Source: Pedobacter westerhofensis (lineage in GTDB: Bacteria > Bacteroidota > Bacteroidia > Sphingobacteriales > Sphingobacteriaceae). Taken from it: a stretch of DNA of 64,000 nt. A program made the translations under genes and the position numbers. Under the pieces are notes generated by a model. That model saw only the letters and a list, made by a program, of their open reading frames with translations, ran no database searches and was not told where the DNA came from. The stretch spans positions 310,001 through 374,000 of the forward strand of contig NZ_FXTN01000004.1 of the NCBI RefSeq assembly GCF_900182595.1, in the 5' to 3' direction. Below are positions 26,185 to 36,150 of the stretch, piece after piece. Position 1 is the stretch's first letter. Every line of letters begins with the position of its first letter.

Positions 26185-26991
26185 TTATTTAGGGCGTTTC
26201 ACATAATCTGTGGGCGACATTCCAAACTGTTTGGTAAAATTACGCCCGAAGTTGGTGTGTGAGCGGTAACCTACCAGTTCTGCAATCTCATAGATTTTGA
26301 GTGTACCCTCACTGAGCAGTTCCGCACCGCGTTTCAGGCGTGCCAGGTTGATCAGTTCATTGGGGCTCATATCAGAAACCGACCTGATCTTGCGGTACAG
26401 GGTAGGCCTGCTCATGTTGAGCTGTGCGGCCAGCGTATCTACATCCAGGTCGGGATCTTCGAGGTGCCGGTGTATGGTATCCTGCAGTTTGCCCAGGAAC
26501 AGCTCGTCTGCCTTTGAATACGCGATGCTTTTGATATGGATCAGCGGGGAGCTTGCAAAGTATGCTTTGATCTTATTGCGGTTTTTGATCAGTGAGGCAA
26601 TCTGCACCTGCAGGAATTCTGGGGAGAAAGGCTTCTCCACATACGCATCGGCGCCCAGTTCCAGGCCTTTGATCTTGGACTGCAGGGTATCCTTTGCGGT
26701 GAGCAGTACCACCGGGATGTGGCTGAACTCAATTCCGGATTTGATCAGTTCACATAATTCAAATCCATCCATTCCGGGCATCATTACGTCGCTTACTACC
26801 AGCTGCACGATATGCTGCTGCAGCAGGTCCAGTGCCTCATGGCCATTTCTGGCCGTCAGTACCGTATATTTGTCAGCGAGATCGTCTGCAATAAAATCCA
26901 GGATTTCCTCACTGTCGTCTACCAGCAGCACCACATTCCTGATCGCTGCAGGGTGTGTTTCTTCCATTTCAAGGACTACATTTTTTTCCAT
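26185..26991 (-). CDS. Response regulator with AraC-type DNA-binding domain (HTCS half)
   Basis: A 268-residue protein. The receiver domain starts VVLLVDDSEEILDFI (acidic pair) and has VSDVMMPGMDGFEL with the phospho-acceptor Asp near 69, then LLTAKD. The C terminus is an AraC helix-turn-helix pair (NMSRPTLYRKIRSVSDMSPN and IAELVGYRSHTNFGRNFTKQFG). In Bacteroidota this module normally continues the sensor kinase chain. Here it has its own ATG, which lies inside the 3' end of the kinase gene in the minus-one frame. It should bind near the divergent SusC promoter; that target is inferred. Confidence 0.88.
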   Translation of the reverse strand: MEKNVVLEMEETHPAAIRNVVLLVDDSEEILDFIADDLADKYTVLTARNGHEALDLLQQHIVQLVVSDVMMPGMDGFELCELIKSGIEFSHIPVVLLTAKDTLQSKIKGLELGADAYVEKPFSPEFLQVQIASLIKNRNKIKAYFASSPLIHIKSIAYSKADELFLGKLQDTIHRHLEDPDLDVDTLAAQLNMSRPTLYRKIRSVSDMSPNELINLARLKRGAELLSEGTLKIYEIAELVGYRSHTNFGRNFTKQFGMSPTDYVKRPK

Positions 26992-29900
26992 TTTCCATTG
27001 AGGTTAAATTCTACCAGCTGATGCACGGGAAGTGCCACAGTAAATATGTTTGCTTCGGCAGCGGTATTTTCAAGCCGCAGATAGCCATTGTGCAGTTCTG
27101 CCAGCGATCTGGAGATCGACAGGCCGATACCTGTGCCCGGTTTCATATCCGTTTCTTTCATTCTGTAAAAGGGCTCAAATATTTTATCTGCCAGTTCTGC
27201 CGGGATATGCTTCCCGTCACTGCTCACGCGGATGCGGAACATTTCATCGCCCTCGGCGACAGATAAACTGATCTTCAGCATTTTGCGGCCATATTTTAAG
27301 CCATTGTCTACCAGGTTGCTGATGATCTTGTGGAAGGCTTCCATATCAATATACGCGTAACAGGGCAGGGCGGGCACAGACAAACTGATACCGATGTTCC
27401 TGCGGTCGGCACTTTCCTGGAAATCCAGTACAATATCTGCCAGCATCTCTGCGATATCGGCGCGCACAAAACTCAGCGAAAAGCCGGATGTTTCGGTCTT
27501 TCTGAAATCCAGCAGCTGGTTGGTGAGCGTAAACAGGCGCTCGGTGCTGCGCTCCATGATCTTCAGGTTTTTTTTAATCTCAGGGATCTGCACCGCCTGT
27601 TTCACCAGTTTCTCCATCGGCCCCTTGATCAGCGTGAGCGGGGTGCGGATCTCATGGGCCACATTGGTAAAAAACTCAATTTTTGCGTGGTAAATCTCTT
27701 TCTCCTTTTCATTTTCAAAGATCTCCATCCTCCGGAGGTTTTTCTTTTCGATCTGCTGATGATAGCGCACTAAAAGATAATAGGCGAGTGCTACCAGCAG
27801 GATGGCGTACAGCGCATAGGCCAGGGGGCTTTTCCAGAGGGGCGGCAACACCCTGATGAGTATTTTAACGTTCTTTTTGCTCCAGTCGTCACTGCCGTTG
27901 ATCAGTGCCCGGGCCTCAAAGGTATAATCGCCCGCGGCCAGCTTGGTAAAATAGACCTTTCTGTTGGTCTTCAGATATTCCCAGTCTTTGTACAGGCCTT
28001 TCATTTTGTAGGCGTACTCCGTCATATCTGGTGAGAAAAAGCTGATCGCGGCAAAGTCGATACTAAAGGACGACTGGCTGCTGTTCAGCAGGATCGTATC
28101 AGTAAAGAGGGTAGAGCGCGCGAGCAGCGACAGGTTTTCTTTCTGCTGATGCTGGTTATTGTCGATCTGAAAGGCGGTCATGTATACCGGGGCTGCATAA
28201 GCTGCGGCATACAGCTGCCGGGGCTGAAAACTGATCAGGCCCCTGACACTGCCAAAGTACATTCTGCCGTCGGTATCTTTAAAAGAAGAGTGGTAGTTAA
28301 ACTGGTCGGTAAGCAGTCCGTTGGAGCGGGAGTAGATCTTCAGTGTTTCCTTAAGCGGGTCAAAGCGGATCAGGCCCCTGCTGCTGCTGATCCACAGTTT
28401 GTGGTCGTCATCTTCTTCGATCTTAAAAAGAATATTGCTGGGGAAGCCGTTGCGGCTGGTATAATGTTTAAAGATGCGGAGCTGCCTGTCGTATTTGCAT
28501 AAACCGCCGCCATCAGTGGTAAACCACATGTTTTTACGACTGTCCTCAAAAATCCCGTTGATAGAATTGTGGCTGGAATTGCGGGTTTTGCCTTCCCTGC
28601 TGCGGTAGTTCCTGAGGCCGCGTTGCTGCAGGCGAAAAGAATAAACCCCTTCGTTGACTGTCCCTGCCCAGATCCGCCCCTCGCTGTCCTCCATCACTGT
28701 ATTATAAAACACAAAGGGCAATCCCGGGATCGGGTCAAAATTGTCTTTTTCCCGGTTATATACATATATTCCTCTTACCGTGGCCACTATAATCTGCCCC
28801 TCCCGGGTCTTGCAGAAAGAAATGATAAAGTTGGAACGCAGGTTGTTGCCTTTGCCGCCGGTATAATGCCTGATTACCTTTCCGCTGCTGATATCCATGA
28901 TGTCCAGGCCATGCTCAAAGGTGGCAATCCAGAGCCTGCTACCGTCTACCAGCAAACCGTGGATATTGGAATACGCGATGCTTTTGCTGGTCCCGTCGGG
29001 TTTAAAGCTGCTGAAAAAACCCGTTTTGACATCCAGTTTGTTCAGCCCTGCATCTTCTGTACCGATCCAGATGTCGCCATTGCCGTCCTTACAGATCTCC
29101 CGTACATCGCTGCCGCTGATCGAATTGCTTTCTTTTTGCGGGAGGTACTTGTTGAAGATTGCGTACTGGCTGGAGTAATAGTTGATGCCGCCAAAAAAAG
29201 TTCCGGCCCACATCCCGCCTTCGCGGTCGCGGCAGATGGTGTAGATCGCGTTGTCAGACAGGGAGTAGGTATTGCTGCCCTGCTTCTGTAGGTGCGTAAT
29301 CCTGTCACTCAGGCTGTTGTAAACATATATACCGGATTCTGTACCGATCCAGTATTCCCCGTTGGCGGCGCTTTCAATATCCCGCACGAAGATCGGGGTT
29401 TTATCCTTATTTAGCCGCGCCAGGCTGCGCAGCGCTTTGGTTTTCAGATCATACAGTTTGATCCCGTCGTTCGTCGTGCCGATGATCAGCTGTCCGTCTG
29501 CTGTTTCGGCGATTTTGGCAACACAGCGGGTATCGTTGCTTTTGTTTGGGGGGATAATGAGGTGTGATTCAAATGCAGCAGTCCCTGGGTTATATTTTTC
29601 TATGGTACCTTCCAGCGTGCTCAGCCATATGCTGCCGTCCCTGAACATTGTAATGCTCTTGGTGCTGAAGTTTACCTTGTTTTCAAATGAATAAAAGCTT
29701 TTAGCATTATGGTCAAGCCGGTACAGGACAAAATTTGAAATAATCCAGATATTGCCCTGCCTGTCGCTGCAGAAGTCGTCAATGCCCATGGCAGCAGTTT
29801 GGGGCAGCAGCAAAAATTCTTCGTGTATAGGTTCGTAACGGTACAGGCCTGTACTTGTTCCTATCCACAGCACCTGATGCTGGTCGTTGTATAATTTATG

Positions 29901-30146
29901 GATAATGTCGCTGCCGATGCTCCTTGGGTTGGCAGGATCATGGCGGTACGACTTAAAGGAATAACCATCAAAGCGGTTTAATCCATCCTTGGTACCAAAC
30001 CACATAAAGCCCCTGCTGTCCTGTATACTGCCATATACAGTATTGTGCGACAACCCATTTTCCACCTGATAGTGTTTAAAATAGTAGGGTTGTGCAAAGG
30101 TAAATTTTACCGTTAACAGGAAAAGCACGATGATGAGGTTCTTCAA
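26976..30146 (-). CDS. HTCS-type sensor histidine kinase with two-component propeller domain
   Basis: A 1056-residue membrane protein. It has a signal peptide (MKNLIIVLFLLTVKFTFAQ), then about 650 residues of periplasmic Reg_prop beta-propeller repeats (GLSHNTVYGSIQDSRGFMWFGT is typical). A Y_Y_Y domain follows near 690-755, a transmembrane helix near 775-795, HisKA with VAHEIRTPLTLIKGP (His about 832), and an HATPase domain ending GTGIGLSISRSLAELH. It senses a glycan breakdown product for the adjacent SusC/SusD locus, by analogy with characterised HTCS proteins. It ends KWKKM followed by TAG immediately after a run of seven A, inside which the next gene begins. Confidence 0.9.
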   Translation of the reverse strand: MKNLIIVLFLLTVKFTFAQPYYFKHYQVENGLSHNTVYGSIQDSRGFMWFGTKDGLNRFDGYSFKSYRHDPANPRSIGSDIIHKLYNDQHQVLWIGTSTGLYRYEPIHEEFLLLPQTAAMGIDDFCSDRQGNIWIISNFVLYRLDHNAKSFYSFENKVNFSTKSITMFRDGSIWLSTLEGTIEKYNPGTAAFESHLIIPPNKSNDTRCVAKIAETADGQLIIGTTNDGIKLYDLKTKALRSLARLNKDKTPIFVRDIESAANGEYWIGTESGIYVYNSLSDRITHLQKQGSNTYSLSDNAIYTICRDREGGMWAGTFFGGINYYSSQYAIFNKYLPQKESNSISGSDVREICKDGNGDIWIGTEDAGLNKLDVKTGFFSSFKPDGTSKSIAYSNIHGLLVDGSRLWIATFEHGLDIMDISSGKVIRHYTGGKGNNLRSNFIISFCKTREGQIIVATVRGIYVYNREKDNFDPIPGLPFVFYNTVMEDSEGRIWAGTVNEGVYSFRLQQRGLRNYRSREGKTRNSSHNSINGIFEDSRKNMWFTTDGGGLCKYDRQLRIFKHYTSRNGFPSNILFKIEEDDDHKLWISSSRGLIRFDPLKETLKIYSRSNGLLTDQFNYHSSFKDTDGRMYFGSVRGLISFQPRQLYAAAYAAPVYMTAFQIDNNQHQQKENLSLLARSTLFTDTILLNSSQSSFSIDFAAISFFSPDMTEYAYKMKGLYKDWEYLKTNRKVYFTKLAAGDYTFEARALINGSDDWSKKNVKILIRVLPPLWKSPLAYALYAILLVALAYYLLVRYHQQIEKKNLRRMEIFENEKEKEIYHAKIEFFTNVAHEIRTPLTLIKGPMEKLVKQAVQIPEIKKNLKIMERSTERLFTLTNQLLDFRKTETSGFSLSFVRADIAEMLADIVLDFQESADRRNIGISLSVPALPCYAYIDMEAFHKIISNLVDNGLKYGRKMLKISLSVAEGDEMFRIRVSSDGKHIPAELADKIFEPFYRMKETDMKPGTGIGLSISRSLAELHNGYLRLENTAAEANIFTVALPVHQLVEFNLNGKWKKM

Positions 30147-30237
30147 TTTGGTTAGAATCGTTTAACCAAATATACAATATTCTCTTAAATAGAGACAATT
30201 TGAAGAAAGAATGATACGATATGTAAACATGACGAAA

Positions 30238-30259
30238 GTCAAAATCAGTCATATTTGAC
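30238..30259. promoter_or_regulatory. Candidate operator upstream of susC
   Basis: An inverted repeat GTCAAA-N10-TTTGAC ends 18 bases before the SusC start codon. The spacer contains another GTCA, and a further TGAC-N4-GTCA overlaps the left arm, so the block has several TGAC half-sites. It lies in the 131 bp gap between the divergent HTCS and SusC genes, where the AraC-type regulator would be expected to bind. Not proven to be a binding site. Confidence 0.35.
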
Positions 30260-30277
30260 CAATCCAAATATAATCAC

Positions 30278-33200
30278 ATGAAAAGAAGTTTACCCGCCCG
30301 CACCAGGGGTATTGGCTTAAACCAGCATTCGCTGAAAGTCTTTATCTCCTGTGTTTTCCTTCTCCTTATTGCCTGCACTGGCTACGCCCAGGAGAAAAAT
30401 ACCATCACCGGAACAGTATCTGATGAAAAAGGTGTCACACTGATTGGTGTTAGTGTAAAAGTAAAAAACACCGCCATTGGCGCCACTACTGATGCTAATG
30501 GAAAGTTTGTTCTCAATGTACCTGCAAAAAATGTTATCCTTCAGTTCGTCTATGTCGGATTTATCAGTCAGGATGTAGCCTTAAACGGGCGCAGCAGTAT
30601 TTCCGTACAGCTGAGAGAAGGTAACGAAAACCTGCAGGAAGTAGTTGTTACAGGCTATGGTTCGCAGAAAAGAGAATCCATCACAGGCTCTATTGCTTCG
30701 GTAACGAGCAAGGACATCGACCGCGTACATGGTGGTTCTACCGTAAGCACCGCACTCGCGGGAAAAATCCCCGGCGTAACCTTCAGGATGGCTGATGGCC
30801 GTCCCGGCGCCAGTGCCAATATCCAGATCCGTAACATGGGCAGCCCGCTGTACGTGATCGACGGCATCCAGCAGGATGTAGGCCAGTTCAATAACCTTTC
30901 GCCGAATGATATTGAAAGCATCAGTGTGCTAAAGGATGCTTCGGCTGCGATCTATGGTGTCCGCGCTGCCAATGGGGTTGTTGTGGTAACTACCAAAAAA
31001 GGCAACAAAGGTGAGAGCATCATCAATGTGGATGCGTATCTGGGTTACCAGAACTGGACACGTTTTCCAAAAGTGCTGAACAACTCGTATGATTATATGC
31101 TGTATAAAGCCGATGCAGAAATCAATGGAAACGGATCTACCAGCATTACGGCCGCCGAGCTTGAAAAATACCGGGCCGGTACAGAACGCGGCTACCAGAG
31201 TTTCGACTGGCGTGATTATGTGCTGAAGTCCAATAACAACGCGCCACAGAACAACATCAATGTGAATTTTACCGGGGGGAGTGATAAGATGACTTATTAC
31301 GTTTCAGCCACTAATCTGTATCAGAACTCTGTTCTGGGCAAAGAATATGAATTTAAGCGCAGCAATATTCAGTCGAACATTACCGCCCAGGTCGCAAATG
31401 GTTTAAAGGTAGGACTGAACATTAACGGCCGTATCGAAAGCCGTGAAAACCCGGGTGTTCCGGGGGGGGATGATTATTTCCTGGCCCGTTATTCCGTTTT
31501 ACGCAATACGCCGCTGGAAAGGCCTTATGCAAATGATAATCCTCTGTACCTGAATGATATTGGACATAGTGAGTCTAACTATGCCTTCCTCAACAAGAGG
31601 CTTTCCGGTGTGTACCGCAGCGACTGGCGTGTAATACAGGCAAACTTTAATGCAGAATACCAGATTCCCGGCGTGAAAGGACTAACCGCCCGTGCTGTAT
31701 ATTCCTATTATTATGCTGATTATGTGCTCAATAACAATGAGTATACCTATAATACCTACACTTATCGCCCTGCCACGGATACTTACGATATTACGGGCGG
31801 AAGTAATAACCCATACCGTGAGCGCGAGCAGCGTAAGGAGTTTAGCACTACGCAGCAGGCACAGTTGAACTACAACAATACCTTTGGCAAACATAATCTG
31901 ACCGCTACCCTCGTAGCGGAGCGGCTGGAACTGATCCATCAGCGTAACTATGTACACGGATCGCCGATTTCCAACAACCTGCCTTTAATCTATTTCCCTA
32001 CACTGGATACCTATAATGATACAGATGATACCGAGCGCCGTATCGGTTATATCGGCAGGGTAAATTACAATTATGACAGCAGGTATTACCTGGAGCTATC
32101 TGCCAGAAGGGATGCTTCCTATTTGTTTGATCCGGCACACCGGGTGGGCTATTTCCCCAGTGTATCCGCAGGATGGCGCATCACTGAAGAAAAATGGATG
32201 AAAAACCTGCTGGGAGATAGCAAGATCCTGACCGACCTGAAATTTAGGGCTTCGTACGGAGTTCTGGGAGATGACAGGAATCCCAATGATGCTACTCAGG
32301 CTATCGTAGCTCCATATGCTTATCTGCCAGGATACAATTACAATCAGGGAACAGCAATCCTGGACGGAAATGCGGTGATCGTATCGCGTGACAAGGGGAT
32401 TCCAATCAACAGGATCTCATGGCTGAAGAGTAAGACTACCGATGTTGGTGCCGACTTTAGTCTATTTAGCGGCAAGCTGTCAGGTAGCGCAGATTACTTC
32501 TACCGTAAACGCACAGGCCTGCTGGGTATCAGGACCGATATCGTAGTACCTACGGAAATTGGTTATACGCTGCCGCAGGAAAATGTGAACTCTGATGCCC
32601 AGTATGGCCAGGAGATCGCCCTGAACTATGCCGGTAAGGTTGGACAGGTAGGGTTTAATGTGGGAGGAAATATCTCCTATACCCGTCAGAAGAACCTTAA
32701 TTCTTATAACCCCTTATTTTTTAACTCATGGGATCAGTACAGGAATTCCCTTGAAAACAGGTATTCGCACATCGATTGGGGATACGAGGTGATCGGGCAG
32801 TTCAATTCTCAGGAGCAGATCAATAATTACACTGTAAATAACGATGGAAAGGGGAACCGCTCCCTGATTCCGGGTGACCTGATGTATAAAGATCAGAACG
32901 GCGACGGTAAGATCGACCAGTATGATGAGCGGCCTCTTGGTTTCGGATTGGGTACACAGCCTAACATCAACTACGGACTGAATATCGGATTGAGTTATAA
33001 GGCATTTGACTTTCATGCCGACTTCTCCGGTGGAGCAGGTTATACCTACTCACAAAACTACGAGGGAAGGTGGGCCTTTCAAAACGGGGGAAACCTCAAT
33101 GAGATCTTTCTGGACAGATGGCACCGTGCCGATCCGCTGGACATCAACAGCGCCTGGATCCCGGGAAAATATCCTGCCAACAGGTTTAACGTAGGTACCG

Positions 33201-33481
33201 GGCACAGTGATTACTCACTGAATGGACAGGGCAACTCTTCTTTCTGGCTCCACAATGTAAAATACCTGCGTGCCAGGACGATAGAATTTGGTTATTCACT
33301 GCCGGCATCAGTGCTGGCGAAAGTTAAAGTGCGGAAATTAAGAGTATATGCCAATGCATATAACCTGTTCTCCATTGATAACATGAAGCAGTATAACCTC
33401 GATCCTGAGATCAGTGATGATAACGGCCTGCAGTTCCCGCAGAGTAAAATCGTGAATTTTGGTCTCAACCTAACCTTTTAA
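30278..33481 (+). CDS. SusC-like TonB-dependent outer-membrane receptor
   Basis: A 1067-residue outer-membrane protein. The signal region ends GYAQEKNTITG, then a carboxypeptidase-regulatory-like domain (ITGTVSDEKGVTLIGVSVKV) leads to the plug with VVVTGYGSQKRESITGSI and the SusC signature YVIDGIQQD. The remaining ~800 residues are the 22-strand barrel, ending in VNFGLNLTF, a typical terminal aromatic for BAM recognition. It imports oligosaccharides in a TonB-dependent fashion together with the SusD lipoprotein 10 bases downstream. The first 20 residues are rather long and basic before the hydrophobic stretch, as in many Pedobacter SusC proteins. Confidence 0.95.
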   Translation: MKRSLPARTRGIGLNQHSLKVFISCVFLLLIACTGYAQEKNTITGTVSDEKGVTLIGVSVKVKNTAIGATTDANGKFVLNVPAKNVILQFVYVGFISQDVALNGRSSISVQLREGNENLQEVVVTGYGSQKRESITGSIASVTSKDIDRVHGGSTVSTALAGKIPGVTFRMADGRPGASANIQIRNMGSPLYVIDGIQQDVGQFNNLSPNDIESISVLKDASAAIYGVRAANGVVVVTTKKGNKGESIINVDAYLGYQNWTRFPKVLNNSYDYMLYKADAEINGNGSTSITAAELEKYRAGTERGYQSFDWRDYVLKSNNNAPQNNINVNFTGGSDKMTYYVSATNLYQNSVLGKEYEFKRSNIQSNITAQVANGLKVGLNINGRIESRENPGVPGGDDYFLARYSVLRNTPLERPYANDNPLYLNDIGHSESNYAFLNKRLSGVYRSDWRVIQANFNAEYQIPGVKGLTARAVYSYYYADYVLNNNEYTYNTYTYRPATDTYDITGGSNNPYREREQRKEFSTTQQAQLNYNNTFGKHNLTATLVAERLELIHQRNYVHGSPISNNLPLIYFPTLDTYNDTDDTERRIGYIGRVNYNYDSRYYLELSARRDASYLFDPAHRVGYFPSVSAGWRITEEKWMKNLLGDSKILTDLKFRASYGVLGDDRNPNDATQAIVAPYAYLPGYNYNQGTAILDGNAVIVSRDKGIPINRISWLKSKTTDVGADFSLFSGKLSGSADYFYRKRTGLLGIRTDIVVPTEIGYTLPQENVNSDAQYGQEIALNYAGKVGQVGFNVGGNISYTRQKNLNSYNPLFFNSWDQYRNSLENRYSHIDWGYEVIGQFNSQEQINNYTVNNDGKGNRSLIPGDLMYKDQNGDGKIDQYDERPLGFGLGTQPNINYGLNIGLSYKAFDFHADFSGGAGYTYSQNYEGRWAFQNGGNLNEIFLDRWHRADPLDINSAWIPGKYPANRFNVGTGHSDYSLNGQGNSSFWLHNVKYLRARTIEFGYSLPASVLAKVKVRKLRVYANAYNLFSIDNMKQYNLDPEISDDNGLQFPQSKIVNFGLNLTF

Positions 33482-33490
33482 TTTAATCAG

Positions 33491-35425
33491 ATGAATAAGA
33501 TATATATACTTTCATTAGTTGCGCTCCTGCTCATCACAGGTTCCTGCAAGAAAGACAGCGATTTTTTAGATGTTCCACCCAAACAGGTGATTCCTGAAGA
33601 AACAGCTTTTTCTGACCCTGCACTGGTACTTTCTGTGCTGGGCGATTTATACAACCGTCAGCGCGATTTCTCCAGTCTGGATGGACAGCCGGAGGAGAGA
33701 CCTTATGTTATTGGTGATCAGCCGGGCTGGCGCACCTTTGCTGATTTCAGCGAGGCTTTCCCTTCAGAGAACGGCAGTTCTTTCCTGGTTCAGCGCAGCA
33801 GCTGGGATTTTATGGAATGGGGGATGTGGAACTATGGTTATATTCGTGACCTTAACCTATTTATACAACGCGCCAATGCAGCTACAAAACTGCTTGAAGC
33901 GGATAAAACCAGATTTATTGCCGAAGCACGTTTTCTGCGCGCCAATTACTATTTCGAAATGGTGAAAAGAATGGGCGGCGTTCCACTGATCACTGAACCG
34001 CTTACATATGATTACAGCGGGGTAGTGACCAACCTGCAGGTTGCGCGTTCCAAAGAATCAGAAATTTATGACTTTGTGATCAGCGAAGCAGAAGCGATCA
34101 AAAGCAAACTGCCATCGGATGTGAGCCAGAAATCGCGCGCCACAAAGGCAGCAGCACTGGCCATGGAATCACGTGCAGCGCTGTACGCAGGCTCTATCGC
34201 CAAATATGGTGCAGGTACGCCCCAGGTTGCCACACCGGGAAATGAAGTAGGTATTCCTGCATCACTGGCCGCAGGCTATTATACAAAATCTCTTGCTGCT
34301 GCAGAAGAAATTATCAATGGCGGTGCAGGTGGTTACCAGCTGTACAAGGTGTTGCCTGATCTGTCTGACAACTTTGCTGCGATATTTCTTGACAAAAGCA
34401 GCGTAAACCAGGAGTCTATCTGGATTGAAGATTTTAAAGTGAACAGCGGCAAGGTACATGGTTTTACAACAAACAACCAGCCGTTCTCGATCTCTGATGA
34501 AGGACTGGATGCGGGACGTTTAAATCCTTCGCTCAACCTGGTGGAAGCATTTGAGAAACTCGATAACACATATGCTCCAATCGCCACCAAAGATGGCAGC
34601 GGAAACCCGGTTTACTATACCAATCAGCTGGATGCTTTTGCCGGCAGGGATGCACGTTTGGCAGGCACAGTACTGCTGCCAAACGCAACTTTCAAAGGTA
34701 AAAACGTAGATATCTGGGCAGGTTACCAGCTGGCAGACGGCAGTATCTTTACCAGTGATGATGCAGGCCACCTGAAAGCTTTGCCGGGTACCAGTGTAAA
34801 TATCCAGGTAGTAGGCAAGGATGGCCCGATCAATGGACAGGAGTTCAGGACGCAGAGCGGCTTTTACGTCCGCAAGTACCTTGATCCGCAGATCGGTTCT
34901 GGTCGGCGCGGCCGCCAGAGTGATGTGGCCTTTATCCGCTACCGCTATGCAGAAGTACTGCTGAACGCTGCGGAAGCTGCTTTTGAACTGGGCAGGATCA
35001 GCACTGCTGACGGATACATCAACCAGGTGCGTGCACGTGCAGGTTTGACCACACCGCTTACCGGGGTTACATTTGACAGGATTGTTCATGAAAGAAGGGT
35101 AGAGCTGGTATTTGAAGGCCATACATTGTTTGACATGAAGAGATGGCGACTGGCGCACCGCGTATGGGACGGCGGTTCGATGACGGTAAACGATCTGGTC
35201 AGCAACATCGGTTCTGCGACCAAAAGAAACACCCAGCCTTATGCGCTGTGGCCATATAAATATTATAGCCCGGGAAGCCCTAACAATGGAAAATGGATCT
35301 ATAAGGAAGTGCTGCCTTCTGCAGTCACAGGGGCCAGCAGGTTCCAGTTTGGTAATTACTATTCACTGATCACCAACGAAATCCTGTCTGCCAATCCAAA
35401 AATTGTTAAACAACCTAACCAATAA
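33491..35425 (+). CDS. SusD/RagB-family nutrient-binding lipoprotein
   Basis: A 644-residue surface lipoprotein. The lipobox is LLLITGSCKKD. The SusD N-terminal region (FLDVPPKQVIPEETAFSDPA) is followed by TPR-like helices such as RFIAEARFLRANYYFEMVKRMGGVPLIT. The C-terminal SusD domain carries IRYRYAEVLLNAAEAAFELG and IVHERRVELVFEGHTLFDMKRW, all canonical. It caps the SusC barrel and binds glycan at the cell surface. It starts 10 bases after SusC and its stop overlaps the next start by one base (TAATG), so the three genes are one operon. Confidence 0.95.
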   Translation: MNKIYILSLVALLLITGSCKKDSDFLDVPPKQVIPEETAFSDPALVLSVLGDLYNRQRDFSSLDGQPEERPYVIGDQPGWRTFADFSEAFPSENGSSFLVQRSSWDFMEWGMWNYGYIRDLNLFIQRANAATKLLEADKTRFIAEARFLRANYYFEMVKRMGGVPLITEPLTYDYSGVVTNLQVARSKESEIYDFVISEAEAIKSKLPSDVSQKSRATKAAALAMESRAALYAGSIAKYGAGTPQVATPGNEVGIPASLAAGYYTKSLAAAEEIINGGAGGYQLYKVLPDLSDNFAAIFLDKSSVNQESIWIEDFKVNSGKVHGFTTNNQPFSISDEGLDAGRLNPSLNLVEAFEKLDNTYAPIATKDGSGNPVYYTNQLDAFAGRDARLAGTVLLPNATFKGKNVDIWAGYQLADGSIFTSDDAGHLKALPGTSVNIQVVGKDGPINGQEFRTQSGFYVRKYLDPQIGSGRRGRQSDVAFIRYRYAEVLLNAAEAAFELGRISTADGYINQVRARAGLTTPLTGVTFDRIVHERRVELVFEGHTLFDMKRWRLAHRVWDGGSMTVNDLVSNIGSATKRNTQPYALWPYKYYSPGSPNNGKWIYKEVLPSAVTGASRFQFGNYYSLITNEILSANPKIVKQPNQ

Positions 35426-36135
35426 TGACCATGAAATTCAGATTTCACTATATCATATTGCTGTCGTTTGTTCTTGGAGCTTCGTCATGCAAAAAAGACA
35501 ATTACGACGCACCTTCCTCAACGCTCAAAGGGCGGATCATGTATAACGGCGAGGAGATCGGCCTTGAATACAACCAGGTACCGCTGGAGCTTTACCAGCC
35601 CGGGTTTGGCAAGGTAGGGGCCATTGCCGCTTCCTTTGCCCAGGATGGTACATACTCTACTTTACTTTTTGACGGCAATTATAAAATGATCATCCCCGCC
35701 AGTCAGGGCCCCTTCCAGTGGCGTGAAACCACTGCAGGCGTAAGGGACACGCTTGCAGTAACTGTAAGCGGCAACCAGACACTGGATTTGCAGGCTACAC
35801 CTTATTTTATGATCAGGGCCGCAACCTATACCGTAACCGGAAAAACAGTGCTTGCCAATTTCCGTGCCGATCAGATTATTACCGGCAGCAACGCCAAAAC
35901 GATAGAGCGGATCAACCTGTATATCAACAAAACACAGTTTGTGTCCAGTGCCGATAATATTGCAAGTGCAGAAATTGCGGGCACCGCGATCACAAACCCT
36001 GCAGCGATCAGCCTTACGGCAACAGCTCCTGCAATCGTGCCAGCCCAGAACTATGTCTTTGTTCGCATCGGCATAAAGATCGCAGGCGTAGAGGATATGA
36101 TCTTTTCGCCCCTGCAGAAACTACAAACGAATTAA
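35425..36135 (+). CDS. DUF3823 lipoprotein of the SusC/D operon
   Basis: A 236-residue lipoprotein with lipobox GASSCKKD. LKGRIMYNGEEIGLEYNQVPLELYQPGF and GTYSTLLFDGNYKMIIPASQGPF are the conserved opening of DUF3823, a beta-sandwich often encoded beside SusC/SusD; a second beta domain follows from about residue 130. It is probably an accessory glycan-binding surface lipoprotein; no ligand is known. The start at 35425 overlaps the SusD stop by one base; an in-frame ATG at 35431 is an equally good start. Confidence 0.85.
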   Translation: MTMKFRFHYIILLSFVLGASSCKKDNYDAPSSTLKGRIMYNGEEIGLEYNQVPLELYQPGFGKVGAIAASFAQDGTYSTLLFDGNYKMIIPASQGPFQWRETTAGVRDTLAVTVSGNQTLDLQATPYFMIRAATYTVTGKTVLANFRADQIITGSNAKTIERINLYINKTQFVSSADNIASAEIAGTAITNPAAISLTATAPAIVPAQNYVFVRIGIKIAGVEDMIFSPLQKLQTN

Positions 36136-36150
36136 TCTTAAATTTTTTAT

